A model generated the notes under the pieces. It worked only from the letters and a program-made list of their open reading frames with translations, had not been told where the DNA came from and did no database searches. A stretch of 64,000 bases of DNA from Chiua virens (lineage: Eukaryota; Basidiomycota; Agaricomycetes; Boletales; Boletaceae). The position numbers and the translations under genes were made by a program. The stretch's first letter is position 1. Every line of letters begins with the position of its first letter. The DNA is taken from contig JAHNUO010000006.1 of NCBI GenBank assembly GCA_019787685.1, forward strand, positions 2,108,001 to 2,172,000, written 5' to 3'. Below, in pieces: positions 23,300-34,306 of this stretch.

Positions 23300-25457
23300 T
23301 CACTGCCATGAAGTCCGTTTTGACTTCCTGGCACCTTCTTTGTTCTCTGCATGAACACGCTTTCCTCCAGAGCTAGATTTAACGAGGTCCTCAATGTTCA
23401 ACCGACCCGATTTCTGTTCCTCCATAAGCCAAGCTACACAAGTGTCTTTGTCACCGCTGGGGTGTTCTAGCTGCCACTCGACGACCTTGCCGAGCACGAC
23501 GGCCGTCCAAGGTCCCGGTTTACCGCCCAGCGCGGAGATGACCTCGTTTCCCTAACCGAATGGTCAGCACAAACAATGACAGGTAAAGGATGATCTTACG
23601 TTGAGTAATGGCTTGGCGTCGACCAAGTCGTCCAGACCGAGCTCTTGCACACGGTTCGTAAAGGCGTTGTACCGTCGTATGCATTCCTCCGCTGCCTCAC
23701 CTGCAGAACGGAATATGGTCAGTCTTGCGGAAATACGGCGCGTCGAGGAGCGAGGTGTACCATATCCGAGCGGAACCAGCTCACACACCAAAGAAAAAAG
23801 GAGAGACAAGGACCAATGTGAACCGGACATCGGTTTATGTACCTTGGGATGTCGAAGCGCGAGCCCTGTGGAAACTCGATCATCCATCACCCGAAAACGG
23901 AACAAGGACACGTACCGATGGCGACGCGCTCCGAGGGTGTCCTAAACCGGTCGTCGTTCAGAGAGAGACCCTTGAGTAGTGCGGCAGGCGTCGAACAGCG
24001 CCGGTACGCCGTCCAAGTAGTAGTTCTTGTTCCCGAGTTTTAACCCTTCTCGGATCACGGCTTCGACGAGCGGGTGGATCTTGTGTTTGTGATCCTCGTA
24101 CGTGACACCAGCGAACGAGTACAGGCTGGCACTAAGGAATAATCGCGCCCTCGTCCCTCGATCGTTTGCGTGAGCAATGAGTGTTGGGTGAGGGCGCGTT
24201 GTAAACTTGCGTGGTCCTGGTGATGATGAGGGTAAGAGGAGGTCGTAGAGAATGGTACATGCGACGAGGGATAGCTCTGCGGGGGCGACAGCGGCGGAAG
24301 CAGTGTCGATGATTGTTGTAGGAAGGTGAAAGATGGAGTGGTACAGGGACATCCCGTGAATCAACTGTATGGCCTGTAGTGGATCGACAGCTTGTAGACG
24401 TGAGCTTGGATAATCGAGTGAGATGTGCTGCACACAAACCTTTCATCATTTTGTCGAACTCTTCGCCAATACGTTCGCGGCTGATCTTTGAAGAGAGTGC
24501 TTCCTTCGAAACGATATGTTAGCGAGGGCTGCAAGGCCGAAAGCACCGCTGGTCACCTGGATTCCCTGATCGCGCGCGGCATCCTCAAGTTCAGGCGTCA
24601 TCGCAAACCCAAAGCGACTTGCAAATCTGACACATCGAATGACTCGCAAGGGGTCGTCGCGAAATGTTTGCAATGGAGGTAAAGGTGTCCGGATGATACC
24701 GTTCCGTAGATCATCTAGGCCCTACAGTTATTTAAAATCCTCAGTCGATTGTGGGGACAGTAGCCTACCGATAAACGCTTGCCTTTTCAGTGAAGTCCTC
24801 GACGGTCCGTGTATGAACGTTGTAGAAAAGGGTGTTGATCGTGATGTCTCTTCGCAACGCATCCTCGAGTGGAGTCCCGAATTTCTACAGGCAACAATCA
24901 ACAGACGAGATAACAAAGTGATGACCAAGCGACATACGACATCTGTTGGGATGCGACTGTGCTCCGAGTACTCTTCGCTCCTCAAGTTCACAAAGTCCAA
25001 GTCGATGCCAAACAGGGTCGTCCTCGCCGTCTCCAAATGTTTAGACTGGTCTGGATTGCTCTCGATCTTGGTGACCTTGTGCACGGGCACATCCTTCTTT
25101 TCAGACAGAAACATGACGAAACGCTCAGCAAAGGGGACGCCCATCATGTCGGCGAGACAAATGTCGACATCGTTGCATTCATAGTTGAGCAACTGTCGAA
25201 TCATGAGATCACACGGGTGTGTCGGAATAGATGGCCAAGGGATTGACCTTGTCGCGGACCCAACCACCGTTGATCCTGCACGCGGTGACGATGCCGTCCT
25301 GGGTTTCGAGATGTCGTGTGAACTCGTCGAGTAAGTTGCAGAGGTTGACCTCTGCGTCGGACAGTTCTATTTTGTCCTTGATCTGGGGTGCGGTGCGCGT
25401 CGCCATGCCTCTCAAAATGCTGAATCGATGGCCAAGGCGCCAGTTAGATCTAAACAT
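23300..25457 (-). CDS. CCA1: tRNA CCA-adding nucleotidyltransferase
   Basis: The enzyme adds CCA to tRNA 3' ends in cytosol, nucleus and mitochondria. From 25457 the frame gives a basic, amphipathic leader (FRSNWRLGHRFSILRG) before a second in-frame ATG at 25406, which suggests a mitochondrial and a cytosolic form. Then come the nucleotidyltransferase core INGGWVRDK, the metal-binding pair in NDVDICLA (normally DxD), RRDITINTLFYN and the flap GLDDLRNGIIRTP. The motif DDPLRVIRCVRFASRFGF, GEEFDKMMK and the C-terminal helices (SLNDDRFRTPSERVAIG, GKPGPWTAVVLGKVVEWQLEHP) follow. One intron, after VEDFTEK, has a GC donor (24782-24781). One base too many lies at about 23975-23983, between FDACR and LLKGLSLN. 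The divergent neighbour YPT7 starts 177 bp away. Confidence 0.95.
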
Positions 25458-25634
25458 TAACTAGTCGTAGTGGAACATATATTGAGGCGGAGATTGAATG
25501 ATCCCCAAATGTGGCTGGTGTTGCCCTGTCTTGCCGGTGCTCCTGGACCACCGACGCTACTGCTCCATTTCAATATTTCCGTCCCGAGACGGCCTCTATT
25601 TCTACTTGCTCTCTAACCCTTCATACCAGCGATC
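25458..25634. promoter_or_regulatory. Shared divergent promoter, CCA1 / YPT7
   Basis: 176 bp between opposite start codons. It is pyrimidine-rich towards YPT7 and no defined site is seen. Confidence 0.45.
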
Positions 25635-26546
25635 ATGGGCCGCGTATTGTTGAAGGTCTGTCATCATTATCTCTCGTGTCCTGTACAGCAACTCACCCGT
25701 GCGGTTAGGTCATTATTCTCGGGGACAGCGGGTAGGTGGCGTACTGTGCATTTAAATCTCACAATCACTGGTCTGTACAGCGTTGGCAAGACCTCGCTCA
25801 TGAACCAGTATGTGAACAAGCGGTTTAGCAACCAGTACAAGGCGACCATTGGAGCCGACTTGTGGGTATGCTCCTCTTGGTGACAACCCATGTTGCTAAG
25901 CGTTGTTTAGCCTTACCAAGGAAGTCATGGTGGACGACCGGTTGGTGACGATGCAGGTACGCTCCTTTTGGTTGCCATTTGGCCCCATGATGCTAGATGA
26001 CGTGGGCAGCTCTGGGATACGGCTGGGCAAGAGCGCTTCCAGTCTCTTGGGGTGGCCTACTACAGAGGCGCAGATTGTTGCGTGCTCGTGTACGATGTCA
26101 ACAGCGCAAAGTCGTTCGAGACCCTGGACAGTTGGCGCGACGAGTTCCTCATCCAAGCAAGTCCACATGATCCGGAGAACTTCCCTTTTGTTGTCCTGGG
26201 TAACAAGATTGACGTGGAGGAAAGCAAGCGACAGGTACGATAGCGCTTGGTTGAGTGTGAGCTCATCCACACGATATTCTAGGTGACGCAGAAGCGGGCC
26301 ATGACATGGTGTCAATCCAAGGGCAACATCCCTTATTTTGAGACATCTGCAAAGGAGGCTATCAACGTGGAACAGGCCTTCCAAACGGTGTCCAAGAATG
26401 CGTTGCAACAAGAAGCAGAGGAGCAGATGTAAGTTACTTTTTCTCTTGTCGATGAATTGACTGAGCGTTGCGACAGGTATGTGGATTATCCGGACCCCAT
26501 CCAGATCGACCGGGAGAGTACACAGAATTACGGATGCAACTGTTAA
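25635..26546 (+). CDS. YPT7: Rab7-family GTPase Ypt7
   Basis: Ypt7/Rab7 drives fusion of late endosomes, autophagosomes and vacuoles through the HOPS complex. Seven exons (25635-25655, 25709-25731, 25781-25861, 25911-25956, 26010-26234, 26283-26428, 26477-26546) give 203 residues. All G motifs are intact: G1 GDSGVGKT, G2 effector loop [10 protein letters not shown]3 WDTAGQE, G4 NKID and G5 ETSAKE. The LLK...[35 protein letters not shown] pattern is Rab7 rather than Rab5 or Rab11 (described here by motif, not full identity). It ends in CNC, a CxC double geranylgeranylation signal. Exons 1 and 2 are only 21 and 23 nt. Confidence 0.97.
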
Positions 26547-26777
26547 TATGCACAATGGACTTTGTTATTTCTGTCATGTTAGCGACGTGTGCCGCCGCCT
26601 GTTACCCCTTTGTGATCCTGTTGAGTGTTTAATTTACTGTCATCGCTGAGGTATCTCATTGCCGGTCATGCCGAGTCGTGTGCAGAGGTACAACGACAAT
26701 ATGACATAATAAGCAGATAGCGGGTGATACATGACGATGGTACGAGTACAAGAGTAAGTGTGCCAACAGTTCGCCCC

Positions 26778-27605
26778 TCATAACTTGAATGTTGCCCTCG
26801 AGAACACCACCTTGGCCGAAGCTGCGTCATCGACGAACCAATAAGCCTGACCGGGATGGGCAGGTTTGACGAGTGACGCGGGAAGGCCGTCTTCCTCCGG
26901 TGTGTCGAGAATGCGGGGGAGTGTATCCACCTTTCCTTCTCCGGTAGCAACAAAAGCGACGCGAGAAGCGTGATTGAGGACAGGGAAAGTAAGGGTGATG
27001 CGCTTTGGGGGTGGTTTTGGAGAGTCGTCGAGTTCTGCCACCCACCTGTCACTTTCCTTGAGCAACTCATGGCCTGGGAAAAGCGAGCAGGTGTGGCCGT
27101 CGGGGCCGACTCCAAGAAGGATGAGATCAAAGATGGGGAAGCGAGCCGAGTCCTTTTGGGCAAACTCGCGGATGAGTTCCTTTTCGTAAGCATCTGAAAG
27201 TTCTTCGAGATCGTCGAGAAGGGTAGCGTCGATGGTATGTATATTTGCGGGTAGGATGGGGACGTGGGTGAACAACTCGGTGTGACAGAGGTGGTGGTTT
27301 GAATCGGGGTGATCGAGGGGGACGACACGCTCGTCGGCGTAAAAGACTTGCCTGTGTACGGATCAGAAAGGAGTGGAATAAGGAGATATATGAGCATACC
27401 ATTTGTCCCACTTGACGGCAGGGTCGTTGATAAGGGCCTTGAGCATCTTTGGGAGGGAACCGCCGGAGAGGGCGATGGTGAATCTACCCTTTTTCTCGAT
27501 GGAATCCCTCTGAGCCTTGATCACAAATGCAGCGAGTGCGGTTGTGAGTTGAGCTGTGTTTGGGAACGAGAACAAGACGGGCGGGTTCGGTGGTTGACGA
27601 TGCAT
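26778..27605 (-). CDS. SOL: 6-phosphogluconolactonase (oxidative pentose phosphate pathway)
   Basis: It hydrolyses 6-phosphogluconolactone to 6-phosphogluconate, between glucose-6-phosphate and 6-phosphogluconate dehydrogenases in the cytosol. Two exons (27605-27400, 27351-26778) give 259 residues, the usual length. Motifs are [14 protein letters not shown] near residue 45, [12 protein letters not shown], the catalytic-region [19 protein letters not shown], and [15 protein letters not shown], then AYWFVDDAA near the end. The start used is the first ATG of the frame. The single intron splits the Trp of [10 protein letters not shown]. The next gene upstream on the same strand (PXA protein) ends 66 bp before this start codon, a very short gap. 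Confidence 0.96.
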
Positions 27606-27671
27606 CTTGAGAAACACATCTCAGGGGATACATACTCATTATATAACGTCACCACTACAAACACGTACAAA

Positions 27672-29185
27672 CTATGACCCAACCTCAGGGAACACGCTCA
27701 ACACCAACGCATCCACAAGAAACAGTGCCAGGTGTAGATTGCACGCGCTATCACCCAGCGCATCTACAATACCATCCACAGGATCACCAAGCACGGCCAT
27801 CGACGGAATCTCCTCAATGATCCGCTTGACCAACCGTTCCCGGATCACCACCTGTTCCTCTGGCGTAGGATCGATCGGTGCCGGTCCAGGGTATCCATTC
27901 GGAAACAGCGTCCGCTCCGAGATCCGCACAGCAGTGAGCATCGACGACGCCGACAGCACATGCGTGTACAGCATGTAGCACAGCAGTCTGTCCAGACGAC
28001 GTCAGCTCGTCACAAGACTGAATCGAACGACGCACTTGTTCATGAACGTCTGGAAAGAGCAGCAGAAGAGCGACACACACTCAAGCATGGCACTGGCAGC
28101 AAGTCGGTCCCGAACGCGGAGTACTTCCGATATCATTTCCAGTGGACCACGCGTGAAATCGCGGGAAACGACAAGCTTGCTTTCGGTCGTTGGCGGGCCG
28201 AATGGAGATGTGGTCCTAGAGGAATTGTCCAGAGATGTTATCTGCACCGGCCCACGAGTTTGGGAACAACTAGTTTGGTTTACAACGGGAATGATGTAGA
28301 TGACTTGCTTGTACGCATGGATGAGCATAATGCACATTCCAGATAACCTCTGGATGGTCGAGAGCAATAGCACAATAACGCTCGATTTGGAGAAGCGAGA
28401 GCTTGTTCGCAGTCGTTGAAACAGACGGCTAGGTCGAGGTGAGGTTAATATGCAACCAAGGTATCAAAGAACACACCTGCTCAGGTGACGCGTCCGGGGA
28501 AGGGCCAAGTATGTCCAGAACCGTCTTCTGGAGGAACCAAGGCTGGGCTATGCGGGGGATAACATCCTTGACCACGACCTTGAGTATGATTTCTCTGAGG
28601 ATAAACCTCTCAGCTTCCGGTGCGTAATCCTCACTGGGAAGGCATTCTTTCAAGATGTAGTCGAACATCTGTCGAAAGTATTCTTCGTCTATGGTCCCAT
28701 CGGGTAATATTGCCATGTGGGGTTGCATCTGATGAAAGAGCTGGGGAAGCGACAACGCGCCTCCGGTGGCGTATGACGTCGATACCTTGGAAGCAGCCTG
28801 ACGGTAGTCCCTGAAATGCTGCGTGATGAGGATTGGAATATCACCAAAGACGAGCAGTGGGAGGTCTGCATCGAGGATGCGCCGCTCAAGCGAATGGATG
28901 ACATGTGTCACGATGTTTGTGATCTGGGGAAGGAACTCCTTATCATACCGAGTGAGCTTGGTCCACCAGACAGTTGACAAAAGCGCGAAGAGCGAGAGCT
29001 ACAAAGTCATATACCGCCTCGTTGAGTTCGGGTGGACAGCCAGGCGAGAGGAGCAACGGGGGCAAATCAGCGCCTGGCTGAAGGTGAGGAAAGAGGAGAC
29101 GTCGCGCGAGACTTGGGTGTTGTTGGCGTGCGTTGTTGGAGATCGTCGAGGCCGTTGAGCGTATTGAGTAGATGGGGTCCGCCAT
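27672..29185 (-). CDS. PXA-domain membrane protein (fungal Pxa1-like; one frame break)
   Basis: PXA (Phox-associated) domains occur in lipid-handling, sorting-nexin-like proteins at ER-vacuole or endosome membranes. Exon 1 (29185-28475) holds the domain: SLARRLLFPHL, YDFVALALRAFVN, then WWTKLTRYDKEFLPQI, RILDADLPLLVFGDIP and the long PXA core to PEAERFILREIILKVV and PWFLQKTVLDILGP. Exons 2 (28401-28036) and 3 (27987-27672) add a hydrophobic stretch (SSVIVLLLSTIQ), SEVLRVRDRLAASAML, LLCYMLYTHVL, FPNGYPGPAPIDPTPEEQ and a hydrophobic end (FLVDALVLSVFPE). No PX domain is present, as in the fungal PXA-only family. A one-base excess at about 28968-28975 separates FVN from WWTK. Divergent BAT starts about 100 bp away. 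Confidence 0.86.
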
Positions 29186-29283
29186 CGCGCTCAGAATATC
29201 TAGACCGGGTGAGACGGTACGTCTAGTTCCGTATGTACGTCCTTGTGACCCGTCAAGGCCGTATAAAACCGAAGTAGCGTAAA

Positions 29284-30927
29284 ATGCAATACGTCTTCCT
29301 CTCAGCCCCCATGTTGCGTCCCCACCTCCATTCCGTATCCGTGCGATCAGCTGAAATCGCTCAGGCTTTCTCCGCATCGCGGTCCTTCTCTACCTCCGCG
29401 TCCACGGCCTACCATGATGTCCAGGTATTTTTTTTTTTCCTTGGTCATTTGCACAATCCTCGGCACACCTTTCCCCAGGCCTCCCAACTCACCGTGACGC
29501 GCACGACGAGTCCAGGTCAGTTACCTCCCTCCTCAAAACTGCTCTTCGGTCGGACCTTTGTACGTCACTGTTTCATTTTGTTACCATTTCCGGCCCACTC
29601 AACCTCTGCTTCTGCAGTCGGATCATATGTTACGGATACCGTGGTCCGAGACCACCGGATGGGGTGCACCTTCCATCGAGCCTTGTCAGTTGTGCCATCT
29701 CTTTTCACCGTTCTACCTCCTTAACCTGTCCTAGTTTCTCCCATCAACCTCACTCCCGCTGCCACCGTTCTCCACTATGCTCAGTCGCTTTTCGAGGGCA
29801 TGAAGGCCTACAAACACAAGGACAACACTGTCACAATGTTCCGCCCCAATATGAACATGAAACGGATGAACAATAGTGCGAAACGTTTGGCACTACCGGT
29901 GAGTCGATTTTCTGGCTTCGAATTCTAGACTTGATCCATCTATCTGCGCATAGACTTTCGATAGGCGATGCCCTCATCGAATGTATTAGGCAGCTCATTT
30001 CGTTGGAACGTGACTGGATACCCAAGGAACCAGGTCACAGTCTTTACATCCGGCCTACTATGAGTCTGTCATCACCATTTGTCCTGTTTCGTATTGGCTG
30101 ATGGACTGTCGTTTCAAGTTGGTACCAATGGGACTCTCGGGGTTCAGCCACCAACTGAAGCACTCCTTTTTGTAATTTGCAGCCCTGCAGGCCCCTACTA
30201 CCCACAGGGTTTCAAACCCGTGGCCTTGTATGGCACAACAGACTCGGAGTATATCCGCGCTGCTCCCGGAGGTTCGCTGTCCCTGATTTCGTTGACCACG
30301 CGTGGCTAATTCTCTCTGGCGATAAGGCACCGGTGCTTACAAGTTGGCAGCCAACTACGCCCCTGGTGTAGTCGCTCAGAAGACGGCTGCGACAGCGGGC
30401 TACGCCCAGAATCTTTGGCTTCATGGGCGCGAACATTGGCTCACTGAGGTCGGTACCATGAATATGTTCGTCGTGTTCAAGGGGGAGGACGGCAGTAAGT
30501 GAATATGATCTCCAGATGAACGTTGCATGAAAACTATTTCTTTTAGTGACTGAACTCGTGACACCTCCCCTCGATGGCATGATCCTTCCTGGTGTGACCC
30601 GTGACTCGTTGCTCGCCCTCGCGCGGAATCACGCTTCTGGAGGGAAGCGGACTCCATGGTCTGCCCGCACAACTTAAAGTCTCCGAGAGACCCGTATGCA
30701 TGGGGGAAATCATCGAAGCATCCAAGACTGGACGGCTTGTCGAGCTTTTCGGTTCTGGTACGGCGGCAGTTGTGACACCGGTGGAAAAAATAGGATACAT
30801 GGGCAGCGATGTTGTTATTCCTACTGGTGAGGATGGCATGGGACCCGTTTCGAAACCTCTTTGGAAAGAGCTCGTGGGTATCCAGACGGGTGAGATTGCG
30901 AGCGACTGGAACTTTGTTGTAGAGTAG
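29284..30927 (+). CDS. BAT1: Branched-chain amino acid aminotransferase, mitochondrial form (two frame breaks)
   Basis: A PLP enzyme that interconverts Leu/Ile/Val and their 2-oxo acids with glutamate. An Arg/Ser-rich, acid-poor leader (after ATG 29284 or 29311) looks like a mitochondrial presequence ([11 protein letters not shown]). Then come [36 protein letters not shown], the Arg-containing [26 protein letters not shown], and [11 protein letters not shown] with the PLP-binding Lys. [49 protein letters not shown] and a final WNFVVE complete the fold-type IV core. The frame breaks twice by +1: at about 29960-29966 (TFD to GDALIECI) and about 30630-30650 (ARNHASG to [15 protein letters not shown]). 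All active-site parts are present, so sequence error is likely. Confidence 0.93.
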
Positions 30928-31016
30928 TACCGTACAAAGGGGTTACCATTGGCTTAGTCATCTTTTAGTAGTAGCAAGCCATGTTTTGAAACGACACTGA
31001 AAGCTGGATCTCAGCG

Positions 31017-33763
31017 ATGCTCTACGACCAAGTCACTGCACAACATCTCAAGCCATGGCTCGTCCGCACTCTCGGCCCAATGTGTGTCATTTATTTATCT
31101 CACTTCTACTACTACTCACATACCCTCAGATGCGACGCAGAACCAACAGCCCTCGCTGAATATGTCCTCGCCCTCCTTAAGCACAACCTACCCGAAGCCG
31201 AGATGCGCAAGGAACTCACATTCCAGCTCGAAGAATTCCTCGAAAAAGGTTCATATCTCCTCCGTCTTGTTCCCTTTCGCCACTCACACCCCCCTCAGAA
31301 AGCCCTTCATTTATAGATACATTATTTACCGTCCTAAGAACCAAGTCATATCTTCCATATACCAATTCCCCACCTCCATCACAGTCCTCGTCGCCTAATC
31401 CTCACCCCACTGACGCTGGCATCCCAATACCTCTCGATGGCTTGCTACCCAATAACGTCTCTGCTCTGGAACGCGGTCAGAAACGTCCACATCTGGATGA
31501 CGACCGTGATTCCCTCCCTGCCAAAGGTCCTCGGTTAACTGCCGACGGTCAAATTTCACGCTACTCGAGCGGACGCGACGCCCGTTCCACCGGCCAGTGG
31601 GGACCGAGGAATGACCGAGGTCCGTTGAATGGCGCCGGTCCATCCATGAACGGACAACGTATTCAGACGTATCAGCCACCGGATCAACGGAGGGGCATAT
31701 GTCGGGACTACCACAGTACGTTTTCTTCCTCTGTTGAATCGCGTTCTGCTCAACATCGATGCATAGACAATGGTTACTGTGCTAGAGGTGCACTCTGCAA
31801 ATACAGTCATGGTGACGATGCATTTGTTCCCTCGCAGCTATTCGCAATGGGTGGTGCCGGTGGTCCAATGCCCTTTCTACCCATGTTTCCCAATGGCTCT
31901 ATGCCTTTTGGTATGGTTGGGCCGGGCGCTACTTATGACCCTCACGAAGCGCGTATGGATGTGCGACCGAGCGGGAACATGATGGCTATGAACGGGCGGG
32001 CTGGTACGCCCCGCACACCTCTTCTTTCCCGTGGCCAGGAGGACGGTTCGCAGCCTGCCCGAGGAGAACTCCCCGTGATTCAGGATCTGACGCCGGAAGT
32101 TCCCGAGGACACCACCACTGCGACTTCACAACCTCCGCCGCCGCAGGACGGGACAATATGGACCCAGGGTACACCACCAGCCCAACAGCCGGAGGCCATG
32201 GACGTCGACACAATTGCCTCGTTACGGCCTGTCCGTGTCGGTCCTGCAGGTGTTCGAGGTGGAGGAAGAGGTGGAGGAAGAGGAACGTTCTCTGGCGATG
32301 CACAATCATTCCGCCCGGAACGTCGGAACGATAAAACGCTAGGTTGTTGAGAAGATACCGGATGACAAGCTTTCCCTCGATGCGGTGAATAGCTGGTTTA
32401 AACGCTTCGGCACGGTTACAAACGTCGCAATCGATGCCCGTACTGCCAAAGCACTGGTTAGTTTTTCGGACCACAACGAAGCGCATGCTGCATGGAAATC
32501 GGAGGATGCTGTATTCGGTAATCGATTTGTCAAGGTGTTCTGGCATAGACCGATGGAAGGTCATGGTCAAAAGGGTGCGCGGCATGCTAGCTGCCTCTGC
32601 GCCATTGGTCGCAAGTATCGCTACCCGAAGCGCAATACCCACCACTCCTTCAACAGCTATTCCACCCACGACAACTTCTCGCAAGCCGGTCACTACTCCT
32701 AATGCTGCGGCTGAGCTTGCTGCGAAGCAAAAACTTCTGCAAGAAAAGATAGCAGAACAGAAATCCCTTATGGCATCTTTGGCGACGGCTTCTGGGGAAG
32801 AAAAGAAAACCATCATGACTCGCCTCAGAAAGCTTGGTGAAGAGATGAAGTCACCGTCCCCAGCGTCAACACACGGGGAAAGCTCGTCACATTCTGCATC
32901 TGCAACGCAACCGGCTGCAAGCTCTGCGGAACCTTTCACCCAGCACGACAAAGAAAGAGAAAGGCTGGACAAGGAAGCTGGATCTGCACGCCGTCACAGG
33001 TGGCGAGTCTACGGAAGAGCTCCAGGCTAAGCTAGGCGAGACTTAAAGAAGAGGTGCGTGTATGCGTTCACCTTGATGCGACGCGAGTGCTGAGCGTGAC
33101 AAAGGCTGCAAGTTTGGGCATTTCCGAGGGTGGAGATTATGCTTCTGGTGGAGGGTCATCATACCGTCCTTACCGGGGACGCGGCCGTGGAACGCGTGGT
33201 GCATACTTTCGGGGCGGCGGGAGAGGCGCTTCCCGTGGTAGCATGAAGCTTGATAATAGACCCAAAATTTTACTTCTCAAGGGAGTACGGGAAGATGCTA
33301 TTCCTGCCATACGGGAGTGGTATGAGGTATGCCTGGTTCATATCGGTCTCGGAGGCGGTCACTCAAGTTTCGTTTTCCCTTAGACGGTGGGTTCACTCGA
33401 AGCGGTAGACTCTATTGGCGACGAGGGGGTGCTTGTCAGCTTCCGGACAAGAGCTGCCGGCGAGCAAGTTCGTACTTTTTCAGATTACCTTCTTTGTCCT
33501 GACGGGTTATCCAGGCACTTGCCAAGGGTAGCAATATCCCATCTATAGGCGCGGTACAAATATCCTGGCATTCGGGTCAACAGTCGTTCCCGAGTTCCCA
33601 AACCTTCGCTGTCTCGTCTTCCCAGCCTAATCTCAAGGAGAACGGGATGGAAGATGCACCACCTTTACCGGTTCAGCAAGACCATTCGCTCTCGCGCCGC
33701 CAGGAAGAAGAAGTTGTCGCGAGCGGATGGGGTGATGGAGATGAGGACGACATGGGGTTCTGA
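31017..33763 (+). CDS. RBM26/27-like PWI-CCCH-RRM RNA-binding protein (several frame breaks)
   Basis: Animal RBM26/27 and S. pombe Rmn1 belong to nuclear RNA surveillance complexes (PAXT/MTREC) that link polyadenylated RNA to the exosome. The N terminus is the PWI-like fold (HLKPWLVRTLGP, TALAEYVLALLKHN, ELTFQLEEFLE). Then come a CCCH finger (C-x8-C-x5-C-x3-H in CRDYHNNGYCARGALCKYSH), Gly/Met/Pro-rich linkers, and an RRM (EKIPDDKLSLDAVNSWFKRFG, AKALVSFSDHNEAHAAW). A coiled coil (AAKQKLLQEKIAEQKSLMASL), an RGG-rich block (YRGRGRGTRGAYFRGGGRG) and a second RRM-like part (ILLLKGVREDAI) ending GWGDGDEDDMGF follow. Frames must shift near 32341, 32570-32585, 32971-32976 and 33031-33040, nearly all by one extra base. 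The overall domain order is complete. Confidence 0.85.
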
Positions 33764-34306
33764 TTACGAGTAGATTGCGAGGACAATGATTCTGCGCATA
33801 TTCCTTGTTTTTTATCGCTCTTCTTCTGTTCGTATGTCTCAGGGTTTCGCATGACAATGGTCTGCCGAAACAAGCCCAGTCATAAGTCACTGGTGCATCA
33901 TCCATTGTGCGTTCTCTCTAAGTTTATTGGTTCGAATTCATTATCTATAGTGTGTTGTTCTATGCATGAGTTACAAGTCGGCCACCGAAACAAACCAGCG
34001 CCTCCTCCACTGTGGGTTCTCTCTAAGTTGATCGAGCGACTAGTCCGCAATCCAAAATGCAGCAAGAGTACATAAATACAGTGAGTTGGGTGAGTCCATA
34101 GTGTGAGCCGAGTTACAAGACTAGTAGTAAGCAGAGATATGATACAAGTCGTACGTGCGAGGGATCGTCCTATTATGATCACAGACATTCGTTCATGAGA
34201 GTCATTGCTTTATCGCGAATAGCATGTTTTAGAGGCATGACAGTCCACTGTGAGTCCAGAGAAATAGTCCGTTGCAGTGCGACAAACAGAGAGCGACTCG
34301 GACATC
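33764..34306. other. Intergenic between convergent genes, with a weak direct repeat
   Basis: There is no gene-like frame. Two related segments of about 50-60 bp, starting near 33864 and 33984 (spacing 120 bp), share CCGAAACAA and a later GTTCTCTCTAAGTT block. A GGTTCGAATTC word at about 33929 resembles a tRNA B box but no tRNA folds around it. Confidence 0.45.

Noticed and set aside
27309..27677. 122-codon plus-strand open frame
   Set aside because: Mirror of the 6-phosphogluconolactonase exons on the minus strand; no domain of its own.
33920..33945. GGTTCGAATTC, similar to a tRNA B box
   Set aside because: No A box at the right distance and no acceptor stem or cloverleaf can be drawn around it.
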